This document shows positions 44,915-56,424 of a stretch of 64,000 nt of DNA, piece by piece. The stretch is from positions 1,092,454-1,156,453 of the forward strand of contig JAOWBW010000361.1 of the NCBI GenBank assembly GCA_026119855.1. Reading direction: 5' to 3'. Below the pieces are notes generated by a model. It did no database searches. It was not told where the DNA came from and saw only the letters and a program-made list of their open reading frames with translations. The translations under genes and the position numbers were made by a program. Every line of letters starts with the position of its first letter. Position 1 is the stretch's first letter. The DNA comes from Campanula takesimana. Taxonomy: Eukaryota > Streptophyta > Magnoliopsida > Asterales > Campanulaceae.

Positions 44915-47900
44915 ATGGCTGGAAGAGGATCAGGAAGAAACGCTAACGCCGAGGGACGAGTTGACCCTGATATGGCAAATTTGTTTAGAACTTTGAATCA
45001 AACCGTGGCCGGCATCGGGCAAGTTATGACGGCATTGACTCAACCACAGCAAACCCACAAGTTCCTATGAGGGATCCGCTGGAACTCTATCAGAAACGGA
45101 ATCCGGAGTCATTTTCGGGCTCTAAGAGTGAGAAACCAGAAGGCTGGGTGAAAGACATGGAGAAAGTTTTCGAAACTCTGGATTGTACTCCAGAAAGAAA
45201 GGTGGTGTTCGCCACATTCATGCTTAAGGGACAAGCCCTGAAATGGTGGGAAGGAGAGAAGAGAGCTGCTACGGCTCGTGGTGATGCTGCGCTTACTTGG
45301 GATGGATTTAAGCGCATTTTCTATGCAAAGTATTATTCAATGAGCGTTCGAAACGCTAAGGTGGCAGAGTTCATGACTCTAACCCAAGGAAGGATGACCG
45401 TGGACGAGTATTGCGAGAAGTTCACAGAATTGCTAGAGTTTGCTCCAGCGTTCTTCGATAATGATGAGCAAAAGGCCCGAAGTTCAAACTTGGTCTGAGT
45501 GACCGAATCCGCTACAGAATTACCCCACTGATGTTGCCAACGTATGATCAAGTGTTGGACCGAGCTAAGATTGTGGAAACTGAAGCGGACAATTATCGAA
45601 ACAAGAAGGATGAAAGGAAGAAGACGGCTGAAAAGGAACATACCAAAGGAAGCTGGAATAAGAATGAGGATAACAAGCGCAAGACGAGTGATGATCGTGA
45701 GAAAGATGGTATGGCTAACAAGTACCCTAATAAAGGTCAAGGCAACCGTAGAGATGGAAAAAGAGAAGACGCCAAAGGGCAAGGCTCAGACGTAAAATGC
45801 CAAGTATGTGACGGGAGGCATAAGACTGAAGGGTGCTGGTACAAGGAGAAGAAATGCTACAATTGTGACAAGATGGGACATCCCCATTGGAAGTGCCCGG
45901 AACTAAGGAGGGACAACAAGGCCAAAGGAGTAAAGGACGACAATAAGGGAAAAGGTGGAGGTAATGGACGTGTCTTCACTATGACAGTTAAGGATGCACG
46001 CGCCACTAATGATCTCGTGGCAGGTACGATACAACTCTACTCTCGTAATGTTCGTGCATTGATTGATTCTGGCGCTACTCATTCTGTGATAAGCACTCAT
46101 CTAGCAAATAAACTGAAATTGGTCCCTGAAGTACTAGAGCATTCGTTAGTAGTAGATACGTTGAATAAAGACTCAATTTCTATTACTTCAGTATATAAGG
46201 GATGCCCTGTAGAATTGAACGGTAGGAAATTCGAAGTCGACCTTATTAGTTTGAAGATGGATGAGTTTGATGTGATCTTAGGGATGGATTGGTTAGCAGC
46301 CTATCATGCTCATATAGATTGCTTTAGAAAAGAGGTTAAGTTCAAGCTACCTTCTGGAGAAGAGTGTTGCTTTAAAGGTACGAGACCTAAGGCTCCATCG
46401 AACATCATTTCGGTTATGAAGGCGCGTAGGATGCTAAGGAAGGGAAGTGGAGGATTTCTGGCGTACGTGAGTACCACTGATGCCAGAGAGGTAACTATAG
46501 AATCACTCTCAGTAATAAAGGACTTCAAGGATGTATTTCCAGAAGATTTACCTGGGGTACCACCTGAGAGAGAAGTTGAGTTTTCCATCGATTTGGTACC
46601 AGAAACTACACCAATATCGAGGGCACCATATAGAATGGCTCCCCTAGAGCTAAAAGAATTGAAGGAGCAATTACAAGAGTTGATGGACAAAGGATTGATT
46701 CGACCAAGTGTTTCGCCATGGGGCGCACCGGTCTTATTCGTAAAGAAGAAGGATGGGACGATGAGGTTGTGCATCGACTATAGGGAATTAAATCGTGTGA
46801 CGATAAGGAACCAGTATCCGATGCCGAGAATTGATGACTTGTTCGATCAGCTTCGTGGAGCATGTTACTTCTCCAAGATAGATTTGAGATCTGGTTATCA
46901 CCAGCTAAGAGTAAAGAAGGAAGATGTAGCAAAGACTGCTTTTAGAACTAGATATGGTCATTATGAATTTGTGGTGATGCCGTTTGGATTAACTAACGCA
47001 CCGGCAGCGTTTATGGAACTAATGAATAGAATATTTCAAGAGTTCTTAGATACGTGTGTGATTGTATTCATCGATGATATTTTGGTATACTCAAAGACTA
47101 AGAAGGAACATGAGGAACATTTGAGGTTAGTGTTACAAATCCTACGGGAACAAAAGTTGTATGCCAAATTTAAGAAATGTGAATTTTGGTTGGAGGAAGT
47201 GGCATTCCTAGGGCATGTGGTGTCGAAAGATGGGATTGCTGTGGATCCAACAAAAATAGAGGCTATTGTAAATTGGGAGAGACCAACGTCAGTAAGTGAA
47301 ATAAGGAGTTTCTTGGGACTGGCAGGTTATTATAGGAGATTCGTGGAAGGGTTCTCTAAGTTGTCCTTACCACTAACTAAGTTGACGCAGAAAGGAGCCA
47401 AGTTCGTTTGGTCTGATGAATGTGAAAAAGTTTCGAGGAATTAAAACGACGTTTGGTATCTGCACCAGTTCTTGCACTACCATCAGGCACCGAAGGATTT
47501 GTGGTTTATAGTGACGCTTCACTTAAAGGATTAGGTTGCGTATTAATGCAAAATGATAAGGTGATAGCTTATGCATCCAGGCAGTTGAAAAACCATGAGA
47601 AGAATTACCCTACGCATGACTTAGAATTAGCAGCTGTGGTATTTGCCCTGAAGATTTGGAGACATTACTTGTATGGGGTTACATGTCAGATTTTCACGGT
47701 TCATAAAAGCCTTAAGTATATCTTTACGCAGAAAGAACTCAACATGAGACAGAGGAGATGGTTAGAATTGCTGAAGGACTATGATTGTACGATCTTATAT
47801 CACCCTGGCAAGGCCAATAAGGTGGCAGACGCGTTGAGTAGAAAGAATCGTGGGACGCTAGCCACATTGATTTCTAGGGAGAAGAATATTTGGGATCGTT

Positions 47901-49396
47901 TGGAGATTACTAACCTAGAAGTTGAGGTTAAAGGGTATTTGGCTCAAATGAACGTCCAGCCAACGCTTATGGATAGGATTAAAGAAGCTCAAGGAAGAGA
48001 CGAAGAATTAAGGAAGGTACTGGAAAGTATAGCTAATGGGAAGGCGAAGGAATTTCGTGTAGGAGAAGATGGAATCCTGAGGTATCAGTCTAGAGTATGT
48101 GTACCTAATAATGAGGATATCAAGAGGGAAATTTTGAAAGAAGCCCATTGTTCGAGATTTTCTGTACACCCTGGGAACACGAAGATGTATAGGAATCTAA
48201 GGGAATTATTCTGGTGGAACAATATGAAGGGAGAAATAGCTGAGTTCGTTTCAAGATGTTTAGTATGCCAGCAAGTGAAAAGTGAACACCAGAGACCGGC
48301 AGGATTGCTTCAGACACTGCCTATTCCCGAATGGAAGTGGGAGCATATCGCGATGGATTTAGTAGTGGGTTTGCCAAGGACGCTGAAAGGGTATAACGCA
48401 ATATGGGTGATAGTTGACCGACTCACCAAATCTGCTCATTTCCTGGCAATAAAGGTAAGCGATTCACTGGAAAAGTTGGCAAAACTCTACATAGATGAGA
48501 TTGTGAAATTGCATGGAATACCAGTCTCGATTGTGTCCGACAGAGACGCTAGGTTTACATCAAAATTCTGGAAGAGTCTGCAAGGGGCGTTGGGTACCGA
48601 GTTGACAATGAGTACAGCCTTCCATCCGCAGACCGATGGGCAATCAGAAAGAACTATTCAAACGCTGGAGGATATGTTGAGAGCTACGTCATTGGATTGG
48701 CAAGGAACTTGGGATGAACACTTGCCGTTAGTAGAATTCGCTTATAATAATAGTTTTCATGCTAGCATTGGTATGGCACCGTACGAAGTGTTGTATGGGA
48801 GAAAGCGTAGATCACTGACGTGTTGGGACGAAGTTTGTGAGAGAAAGATAACCGGACTAGAACTTGTGCAAGTGACTGCCGACAAGGTTCTACAAATTAG
48901 AAAATGGTTAGTAACCGCGCAAAGCCGACAGAAATTGTATGCTGATCATCGAAGACGCGATTTAGAGTTCCAACTGGGCGACCATGTCTTTTTGAAGATT
49001 TCGCCAACCAAAGGAGTGATGAGATTCGGAATCCGTGGGAAGCTGAGTCCGAGATATGTGGGACCATTTGAAATCTTAGAACAAGTTGGGACCGTAGCAT
49101 ACAAGTTAGCTTTACCGCCTGTTTTAGCAGGAGTTCACAACGTGTTTCATGTATCTATGTTAAGGAAGTATATTCCTAACCCAAGCCATGCAATTGAATA
49201 CAAGCAACTGAGGATGCGTGCCGACCTGAGTTATGACGAAGCACCGGTAAAGATAGTGGATCGCAAGGATCAAACCCTGAGGAAGAGGGTGATTCCTTAC
49301 GTAAAGGTTCAATGGAGCAATCACTCAGAAAGGGAAGCGACGTGGGAGCTCGAGAGTGAGATGCGAGAAGCATACCCCGAGTTATTCGCTGCTTAA
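44915..49396 (+). pseudogene. Chromovirus gag-pol polyprotein with three 1-base gaps
   Basis: The reading frame would span 1,494 codons but is interrupted at about 45053, 45486 and 47430; at each place one A seems missing from a short A run before GTT. Domains: gag capsid-like region (LKGQALKWWEGEK), CCHC zinc knuckle CYNCDKMGHPHWKC (~45855), protease motif LIDSGATHS (~46065), reverse transcriptase with FIDDILVYS (~47070), RNase H (VYSDASLKGLGC, ~47500), integrase zinc finger (HCSRFSVHPG ... CLVCQQVK, ~48145-48280), catalytic core with MDLVVGLP, VSDRDARF and DGQSER, GPY/F-like KLSPRYVGPFEI, and the chromodomain-like tail. All key motifs are present; the breaks are either recent or consensus errors. 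Confidence 0.9.
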
Positions 49397-49428
49397 GGTA
49401 CGTTTAGTTTGGAGGACCAAACCCTATT

Positions 49429-49441
49429 AAGGAGGGAAGAG
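49429..49441 (+). other. Polypurine tract
   Basis: AAGGAGGGAAGAG directly abuts the TG of the 3' LTR, as required for plus-strand priming. Confidence 0.9.
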
Positions 49442-51470
49442 TGTAATAACCGGCCTTTTTGGCCCATTATTATTATTGTTAGTATGCTTTTATATTAATA
49501 TTGCGATTGGGCTCATTAATTAATTAACGAGTTGGGCTAATAAAGGAGGGCCCAATCTAGTTAACCTTGGAAGACCTTTTTGGAATAGGAAACCTAAGTA
49601 TTTAAACAATTCTTTAACTCTCTCCCTATTATTTTGAGTCAATCAAAAACCCTAAAGAAAAAGAGAGAGAGGAGGCGGGAGAGAGAGAGAGGAAGAAGAA
49701 GAAGAGAGGAGAAAGAGCGAAGGAGAAGAAGAAGATTCAACCCCTTCAAAGGTAATTCTTTCACCCCTAAATATTTATTCTTGGGTTGGGTATCGCCTAG
49801 GAATGATGAAACAAAACTTAGAACCCTAACCCTAAATTGATAAACTAGGGTTTATTGTTAATTGTTGAAAACCTAGTTAATGGAAAAGATGGTAATAGTA
49901 TTGACATGCATGCATGAACCACCACCACCACCACGACACGGCGGCGGCAGTGGCAGCGGCGGTGGCTGGCTATGGCGTCGACTGGCGGCTGTTGGTGTGT
50001 GTGTGTGTGCGTCTGTGTGTGTGTTTGTGTGTGTGTGTGCGTGCGTCTGTGTGTGTGTGTTTCTGCGTGTGTGGGTGTGTGTCTGTGTGTGTGTGTTTGT
50101 GCGTGTGTGTGTGTACAGTGTGTGTGTATGTGCCGTGTGTGTGTCTGTGCGTGCGATGTGAGTGTGTCACAAGTTAGGGTTTGTGCTTTAGGGTTTTGTG
50201 TGTGTAGTTCAAGGTGTCTTAATGTGTGAAAGTCAACGCTGAGAATAGTAAGTCAACACGGTGAATAGTACTTTCATAAAATAGGGTCAACGTAAGACAC
50301 TTGGATTGGTAGTAAGCTTTTACGTAAACCTAAAGATGTGTTGGGAAGATATGACGGGTGAGTTAAACCCTAAACTAAAACAAGAACCTTAAGAAGGAGT
50401 TTAAGAAGTAAACTCAAAAGGTCAAAGTCAGAAAAGGAATTGGGGACGGGGATAAATATTGTTCTTGTCCTAAAAATAGTATCTTTACGTGATTGTAGAT
50501 TGTACGCAAAGAACCCGCTAGAAGTCAACGCTAGCAAGGTAAGGGATTACGTTCCTAAGTATCTTGAATTCTTTATTCATTGGAACTCTATAATTCTTTC
50601 ATGAATGCTATATGGTCCATAGCACTTGAACTCCACGTTAATGAACGTCTTTTGTATATCTTACCTATGACAAGTTTTGGTCGTAGGGAATCTTAGAATA
50701 TTTGAAATTGCTTGTGCTCTCATTTAGGGAACACTATTGTGGAAAGTATGCTATATCTAATTGCAACAGGTGTAGCTGTATAGTCCCTGAAAAGGACTAA
50801 CCAGTCCCTGAAAAGGACTAATGTGGAAACTGTCCTAGGAAATGGACTAATGGAAATAAGTCTAGTTAACTATGTATAACTTAGACTTTGTGGAACTCTA
50901 GATTATCATGATAACTCTAAATAAGGGAGCACCCTGAAAAGGTGTAAGGTCTCTTATTCACTTAACACCCTGAAAAGGTGTGACACCCTGAAAAGGTGTT
51001 TGGAACTTGGAATTGACGGAATGGAAATAGGACCGCTAATCTTTGGGTAGTTAACTGTATTCGTTATATGCAGTTAGTATTTGAACTGATATCTGATCTT
51101 TGGAATTATCAATTGAGTCCGTTCTTTCGGTCACTTCTCCTTAGCTATCAGAGAAGTCCGTATGAACTTACTGAGCATTGTTCGCTCACCCTTTCTCTAA
51201 TAATCTTTTTCAGGTAACGACTTAAAGAAGTAGACGGATCGCTAGATGAAGCTGTCCGTGTCAGTTACATTAAGACTTTATAGTTTATTTTGTTTAGCTA
51301 GTGGTTATACTGGCTTGAAGACTTAGTATTTAATTTCGCTTCCGCATTTATTATTGAATTGATGATTGGAGACTAGCCGTTGGGCTGTTTAAGTTGGATT
51401 TTGTAAGACAACTATTGGTATTTCCATGTTTTATGGATTTATTTACTTTATGAAAATCTGGGTCGTTCTA
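49442..51470 (+). repeat. 3' LTR of the Tekay element
   Basis: 2,029 bp, nearly the same as the 5' LTR. It keeps a segment near 51028-51080 (TTTGGGTAGTTAACTG...) that the 5' LTR lacks, and it ends GTTCTA instead of GTTACA before the TAAAT duplication. Confidence 0.92.
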
Positions 51471-51526
51471 TAAATACTATCCCTTTCTTCTTCACAGAAT
51501 GATCCACTTTAAACCCACCGGCCAAT

Positions 51527-51802
51527 ATGAGGACGCCAACGGACGACGCCAACTGTAAAATCTCAGAATCCCTCCGGCCACACCACTTACTTTCACCGCC
51601 ACCGTCCCCCGCCATCATCACCAATAATCCTATACTCTATCAAACCCGTCACCCACCATTAAAACAAATCATCCAAAATCAAATCAAAATACTCAAAATC
51701 ATGAACTTCATTGCTTGGCAAAATAAGGAAATTCAACAAACTCAAATGATATTGAAGCTTTACCATAACAATCCCACACAAACTCAGATAGAAGAAGACT
51801 AA
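51527..51802 (+). CDS. Unrecognised 91-codon ORF inside the Mutator-like remnant
   Basis: The frame begins MRTPTDDANCKISESL, is proline-rich early (HHLLSPPPSPAII), then Gln/Ile/Asn-rich (KQIIQNQIKILKIMNF). I do not recognise it. Position inside an element with long terminal inverted repeats raises the possibility of captured host exon sequence, but no intron-exon signals or homologue could be named. It may be a chance frame. Confidence 0.3.
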   Translation: MRTPTDDANCKISESLRPHHLLSPPPSPAIITNNPILYQTRHPPLKQIIQNQIKILKIMNFIAWQNKEIQQTQMILKLYHNNPTQTQIEED

Positions 51803-52092
51803 TTGCCAACTCTTATAACCTACCCACTTCGCCGAACTGGAGCGAGATCCTCGAGTACTACATCGGATCTGGGTAGCCGATGCTATTGCGATGGATTGAA
51901 CGGTACGAACCGTACAGTTGAGGGAGTCCGAGCAGTAGAGCAGGAGACAATCTAAAGCTTCGAATCAACCGGGTTCTCAACTGCGGCGGTATATGGGTCC
52001 AGAAATTGGAAACTCGTTCAGGGTTTTGGGTTTGATTTTTGCTGGATTGGAAAGCATGATGATACATTGGAGAGAGCATTTCGTGAAGGATA

Positions 52093-52246
52093 ATGGTATG
52101 TATAGTGAAAACTCAAATGGAAAACTCATAGTGAAACACTATAATCCGTTGGATTGTAATAAATGTTTGTGAGCCCCACTAATAAAAACTCATCTAACGG
52201 TTTAAAATGTTTCCCTATGAGTTTTCCCTTTGAGTTTTCCCTATGT
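52093..52246. mobile_element. ~150-bp inverted-repeat MITE
   Basis: The left arm TAGTGAAAACTCAAATGGAA and the right arm (inverted TAGGGAAAACTCAAAGGGAA) face each other, and both continue AACTCATAG. TGTA flanks both sides. Nested inside the Mutator-like remnant. Confidence 0.7.
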
Positions 52247-52514
52247 GTATCATTGTCCGTTGGTGAATAGCATGATGGCGAGATGGGCACCGGTTTGGTG
52301 TAATGGTGTTACTAATGTGAAGGCTGTGGGGAAGATGAAGTGAATGAGAAAATATGAATTTTTGTGTTGATAAATTGAGTGTGGTTTTTTTCTTTTTCTT
52401 TTTTCTTTTAAGGGTAAAATATTTTTTATTTACTCCTTGTTATTCATTATTATTTTTTTTTTTTTTTTTTAAAGATTTAGTACTTTTCCCGGAATTATAG
52501 TTTATATAAAATAT

Positions 52515-52764
52515 TACCTTTGTCCTGGAAAGATAGTCCCACTTTTTTCGTTGTGCCTACGAAGGAACTTTGAGCAATTATTAAGGCTATTTTTAATTAT
52601 CTTAATGTGAATCTAAAAATTGATATTGATAGTATTTATAATGGTGTATCAATAACAATATTTACATTTTCATTACAATAAATAAAAGTAACTTTAATTA
52701 TTGTTCAAAATTCCTTCGTAGTAACAAAAAAAAAAGTGAGACTATCTTTCTGGGACAGGGGGAG
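52515..52764. mobile_element. Stowaway-type MITE
   Basis: Left end CCTTTGTCCTGGAAAGATAG and right end CTATCTTTCTGGGACAGGGG with TA nearby. Shares GAAGGAACTTTGAGCAAT with the element at 25796-26046. Confidence 0.78.
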
Positions 52765-53190
52765 TAATTAAAATTTTAAAGTATATTAAAATAATAGTTG
52801 ATGCCGAAATTTATTTTTAAAATTTATTATTTAATTATTTACTATAATTTACTTAAATTTTGATGATTTAATATCTTTAATATCAAGATTAATTTCCTTT
52901 AAAAACAATTCTCAACCCTTTATATTTAGGAATTTGATTTAAAACCCTTATAAAATATTATGAACTTCAATCTAACCAATCCATCGATCACGTGCATGGC
53001 ACATGGGCATTTAACAGGATTTCTAATGGGTTCCGTTAAAAAGCCCCAATTGATGAAAAAACATTTATTGAGCCCCGATTCGCTAAAAAAATTGTTTGAG
53101 CCCCGCTTGGGGAACACCCTATGGAGTTCAGACCCTAAATTGTAATTAACCCTTTCTGAAATGCTAAATTTCTGATGTAGACAATTATTC

Positions 53191-54168
53191 CTAGGGATGG
53201 CAATTTGACCGAACCCGTTCCGTACCGAAGGGAAATCGATCCGAAAATTTCGGATATGGTTTGCATTTTTAAAGATCCGATCGGGTTCAGATCGGTTTCG
53301 GTAGAACCCCCTGATCCGATCCGATCCGACCCGATCCGACCCGAACATGTTAAATTTTAAATTTTACTACTACCCCCCTCATGTTATAGAAAATACACAC
53401 ACACCCTCCCTATATAAGAAAAAATCTAGGTTTATTTTTTTATTTCCCTCAGTCTCGCCGCCGACCCCCCTCTCTCTCCCAGCAACGACGTTCCCTACTC
53501 TCTCTCTCTCTCTCTGCGACGTTCATGACTCTCTCTCTCTCTATGCGCAGTTGTCGTTGCCTGTGCCGGTGTCTGTGACGGTGACGCCATTCGCTCTTCT
53601 CTTGGCTCTCCTTCTCCTCGTCTTTCTCTATTCGACGTTGCCGTCTACGTCGCCGCCCTCGTCTCCGTCGCCATCCACTACAGCATCCTCACCTGCTCTT
53701 TACCAAGGTAAGTTACTTTCAGCTCTCACCCCTCAAATTAGGGTTTAATTTGTTTCAAATTTAGGGATTCAATTCGTATAGATTACTCAATGTTGTGTGA
53801 AGGTCAAATAGGGGTTTAATTTGCCTTTTTTGTACTGTGAATCTGTGATGTTACTTGTTCAATTCAGTCCAACACTCTCAAATTAGGGTTTAATCCCAGT
53901 TGACTTGATGTTGCTCTTGTTCTGGTTCTGGTTCTTGTTCTTGTTCTAGGAAATGTTCTTGTTCTGGGAATGTTCTTGTTCTTGGGTCACAGATTCGGAT
54001 CAGGTCTCGGGTCGGAGCAGAGATCGGGTCGCGGATCGGATCGGATCGCGGGTCGGATCACGAATCATGACAGTTCGGATCGGATCGGGTTCGGTCATGC
54101 ATGTGTATAGTTCGGATCGGGTTCGGATAGGTCCTGATCCGACTCGAACCCGACCCGTTGCCATCCCT
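53191..54168. mobile_element. Non-autonomous hAT element with 8-bp duplication
   Basis: The ends CTAGGGATGGCAA and, inverted, AGGGATGGCAA are flanked by AATTATTC at 53183-53190 and 54169-54176. Both subterminal regions repeat GATCCGA / CGGATCGG phrases, comparable to the CGGATACGG repeats at 34004-34236. The interior has CT-rich leader-like sequence (53447-53560), perhaps derived from the leader of an autonomous relative. No transposase frame. Confidence 0.88.
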
Positions 54169-54177
54169 AATTATTCA

Positions 54178-54379
54178 CTCCGTCTCAGAATATACGTAGA
54201 CCCATTCATTTGAACGGATACTAAGAAATTATGGAAGTAATTCAAGTATTGCGAGTATAAAAGTAAAGTAGGAGAGATAATGGGTGGGAGGTAATAGTAA
54301 GTTGATTGGTGTTGTGAGTATAAAAATAAGCAGAAAAGAGAATGAGTGAGAAGAATAGTAAAGATTCTTTGTCATTTTA
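54178..54379. mobile_element. Partial Stowaway MITE, right half lost
   Basis: Starts CTCCGTCTCAGAATATACG and continues with the GTGAGTATAAAAGTAAAGTA phrases of 23820-24090, then stops at the LTR beginning at 54380. The expected right end was not found beyond the LTR. Confidence 0.6.
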
Positions 54380-55413
54380 TGTTGGGGAATTGGGGGATCA
54401 CCGCATCCACTAGCCCATACTAGCAGTCATTAATATGGAGAAAATAATCAACACATGATAATATGAAAGAACAAGAACACCATAATTTGTTAACCCGGTT
54501 CACCACCCCCCTCGTGGCTACATCCGGAGGCCCCAAGCCAGGATATCACTATAATAATATATGAAGGATTACAACTTTACATATTTACTCACACAGATCT
54601 AGCATAGTAACTCTCCATGAGCAATCTCTCATACTCCCTCCGTCCCAGCTCACTTGAGACTTTTTGACCAAAATTAGTCAACTTAAGGTCGGTTTGACCA
54701 ACACTTTATAGAAATATTTATGATCCGAATAAAAATTAAAAAAATGTAAAATGATCACCATTAAAAATCCTCTCAATAACAATTTTTGAATTTTTTTTGG
54801 AACATAAATATTTCTATAAAGTGTTGGTCAAACCGACCTGAAGTTGACCAATTTTGGTCAAAAAGTCTCAAGTGAGCTGGGACGGAGGGAGTATATATTA
54901 TCTCACCTCCCCAAGAACACACAACACACGGTCATATGGCCGTTGTAGGATCGCCCCCCATGGCTCTCCTAGGCCCCGGCCCCCTCCTAGACACTATTTT
55001 GTGGCCCTCCTTGATATCCTAACTTCCTCCTTTTTGGGTACAAAATATTATGGTAGTAGTCACAATTTATTTATAGGGATACAAAACCTAATCCTGATCA
55101 AAACCTAATTTACCCGGAGTCCTTGAGACGGAAGGAGTATATTTATTATTGGTAAAAGGAAACCCAAAATACCAGGAAACTAATTCCTTTATTTTTCCAC
55201 CATGGACACGTGCACACCAGGAAGCACATTAATGTTTAGTTTCCTTGGTCAACTCCTATTGCACGCCAACCAAGCCCGTCCCCGACATTCTTCCGAGGTG
55301 GGCGGTCGCCCACCCCCTCTACGGGCGGTCGCCCACTGGTTGTCAGTCCCGGTTTCGACTCCTCGCTTCTCCGCGGTTTTGACCTTCTCCTTGGTTTTGA
55401 CTCCATCCCAACA
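54380..55413 (-). repeat. Copia-like 3' LTR (minus orientation)
   Basis: Read on the minus strand it begins TGTTGGGATGGAG and ends TTCCCCAACA (1,034 bp). Immediately before its start on that strand is CCAGGTGGGAGAT, the GGTGGGAGATTGTTGG junction usual between a Copia internal region and its 3' LTR. It carries a MITE at 54634-54891. No target duplication was found and the 5' LTR is not in view. Confidence 0.65.
54634..54891. mobile_element. Stowaway MITE with ~100-bp near-perfect arms
   Basis: CTCCCTCCGTCCCAGCTCAC at the left and its exact complement at the right have TA on both sides. Pairing continues through TTTTTGACCAAAATT...GTCAA and the AACACTTTATAGAAATATTTATG segment. It sits inside the Copia-like LTR. 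Confidence 0.9.
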
Positions 55414-56378
55414 ATCTCCCACCTGGAGACATAAACCACCATTGTGACATGCTCCTATCATACTCCCACCAGAGAATGATCCACCAAATATTTTACCACC
55501 ATGTTAAGCCTCCACGCTCAAGTAATAAGGCGAGTTGAAACCAAGCGACGCTTCAACCTCTCCGTGTTAGATCCTTCTTGCCTCCCCAAATCAACTTCTA
55601 CCTTGATTTAATTGCAAGACTAACTTCGCTTTCTCCCTCCTAGATCCACTCACCTTGCAATACTCCCCATGAAACTCGGACACACCTTGCTTCTTGCATT
55701 GTCTTCTTGTCTTGTAGCTTTTCTCGCTCTCTGTTAGGTACTTGTGACTGTCTCCTTGCTGATCAGCTACATATTGTCACCTCTCCACCCTAACACACCG
55801 TTTATTGATGTCTCTCCCTTTTACACCAATAGGCCGGTCGTTACGCCTCTTACTCCCCCCGGAACGAAATTGATGTTGTCGGTAGAGTACAACATCCTCC
55901 TAACTCCCCATTCGTCGTTTGCGAGAAGTCGTCCTCTTCTCACGTGGTCAAACCGGCTTATACCACTCACCTTTGCATCGTCGGTTGCTTACGCAAGTGC
56001 CTGATGCAAACTCCTTTCTTTCATATTTTTTCCAACCACCTTGACTGCCCTAAAATCCCTTGAACACCTCCAGATCCATCTTGATCTCTGCATCTCCAAA
56101 TTCCACCTCAAATTTCTGCAGATCTCATAAGAAACAAACGAACTTTTCGGACTTTCTGATCTTCCGCACGATCGTTGACCAATTTGGCACGTGTCTTGCT
56201 TCAACCATAAACCCTAGAAGCTCTCAGATCTCTGCACGACTTCCACACGAAGAATCTGCACTGCACGAAATCTGCACGTGTGCTCCACCAAGCCTGCACG
56301 TGCATTGCACGAATTCTGCACGTGCGCTGCACGAAAATCCGTTGTCTCTTTCTTCACCTTGGATCTCTCCTAAATCTT
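55414..56378. other. Non-coding remnant next to the Copia-like LTR
   Basis: No gene was recognised. On the minus strand it would be the 3' part of a Copia internal region, but no integrase or RNase H frame is visible. 56236-56337 is a run of CTGCACG words in which CTGCACGA and GCACGTGC recur about nine times. Confidence 0.4.
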
Positions 56379-56424
56379 TGGCTTCTTGTGCTAACATGGC
56401 TCCGACGGCGGTATCTGTCACAGT

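Larger units (their letters stand above)
41440..51470 (+). mobile_element. Full-length Ty3 Tekay-type chromovirus
   Basis: LTRs at 41440-43447 and 49442-51470 flank a complete internal region and are bounded by TAAAT at 41435-41439 and 51471-51475. Order: 5' LTR, tRNA-iMet primer site, leader with an AT-hook ORF, gag, protease, reverse transcriptase, RNase H, integrase with chromodomain-like tail, purine tract, 3' LTR. The C-terminus (NHSEREATWELESEM) is the type seen in Tekay/Del chromoviruses. LTRs are nearly identical apart from scattered substitutions and a ~50-bp segment present only in the 3' copy, so the insertion is fairly young. The last bases of the LTRs differ (TTACA versus TTCTA). 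Confidence 0.94.
41183..53155. mobile_element. Long-TIR Mutator-like element split by a Ty3 insertion
   Basis: Arms of about 200 bp start AAAGGGTTAATTACAATTTA at 41183 and, inverted, at 53155. They agree closely through GGGTGTTCCCCAAGCGGGGC and beyond. Removing the retrotransposon at 41440-51470 and the smaller insertions leaves a ~1.9-kb element. The interior has a 91-codon frame at 51527-51802 that I do not recognise and no transposase. No convincing 9-bp target duplication was found, so the Mutator assignment rests on arm length and style. Confidence 0.65.

Noticed and set aside
45333..46932. Long minus-strand frames opposite gag-pol
   Set aside because: They are shadows of the conserved sense coding sequence with no recognisable domain.
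47413..47460. Programmed -1 frameshift in the chromovirus pol
   Set aside because: The A run is not in the phase of a canonical X-XXY-YYZ slippery site, three such breaks occur, and each is repaired by one extra A. Mutation or consensus error is simpler.
53347..53748. 133-codon Ser/Leu/Pro-rich ORF as a host protein gene
   Set aside because: It lies wholly inside a non-autonomous hAT element and comes from CT-rich leader-like sequence; no family resemblance.
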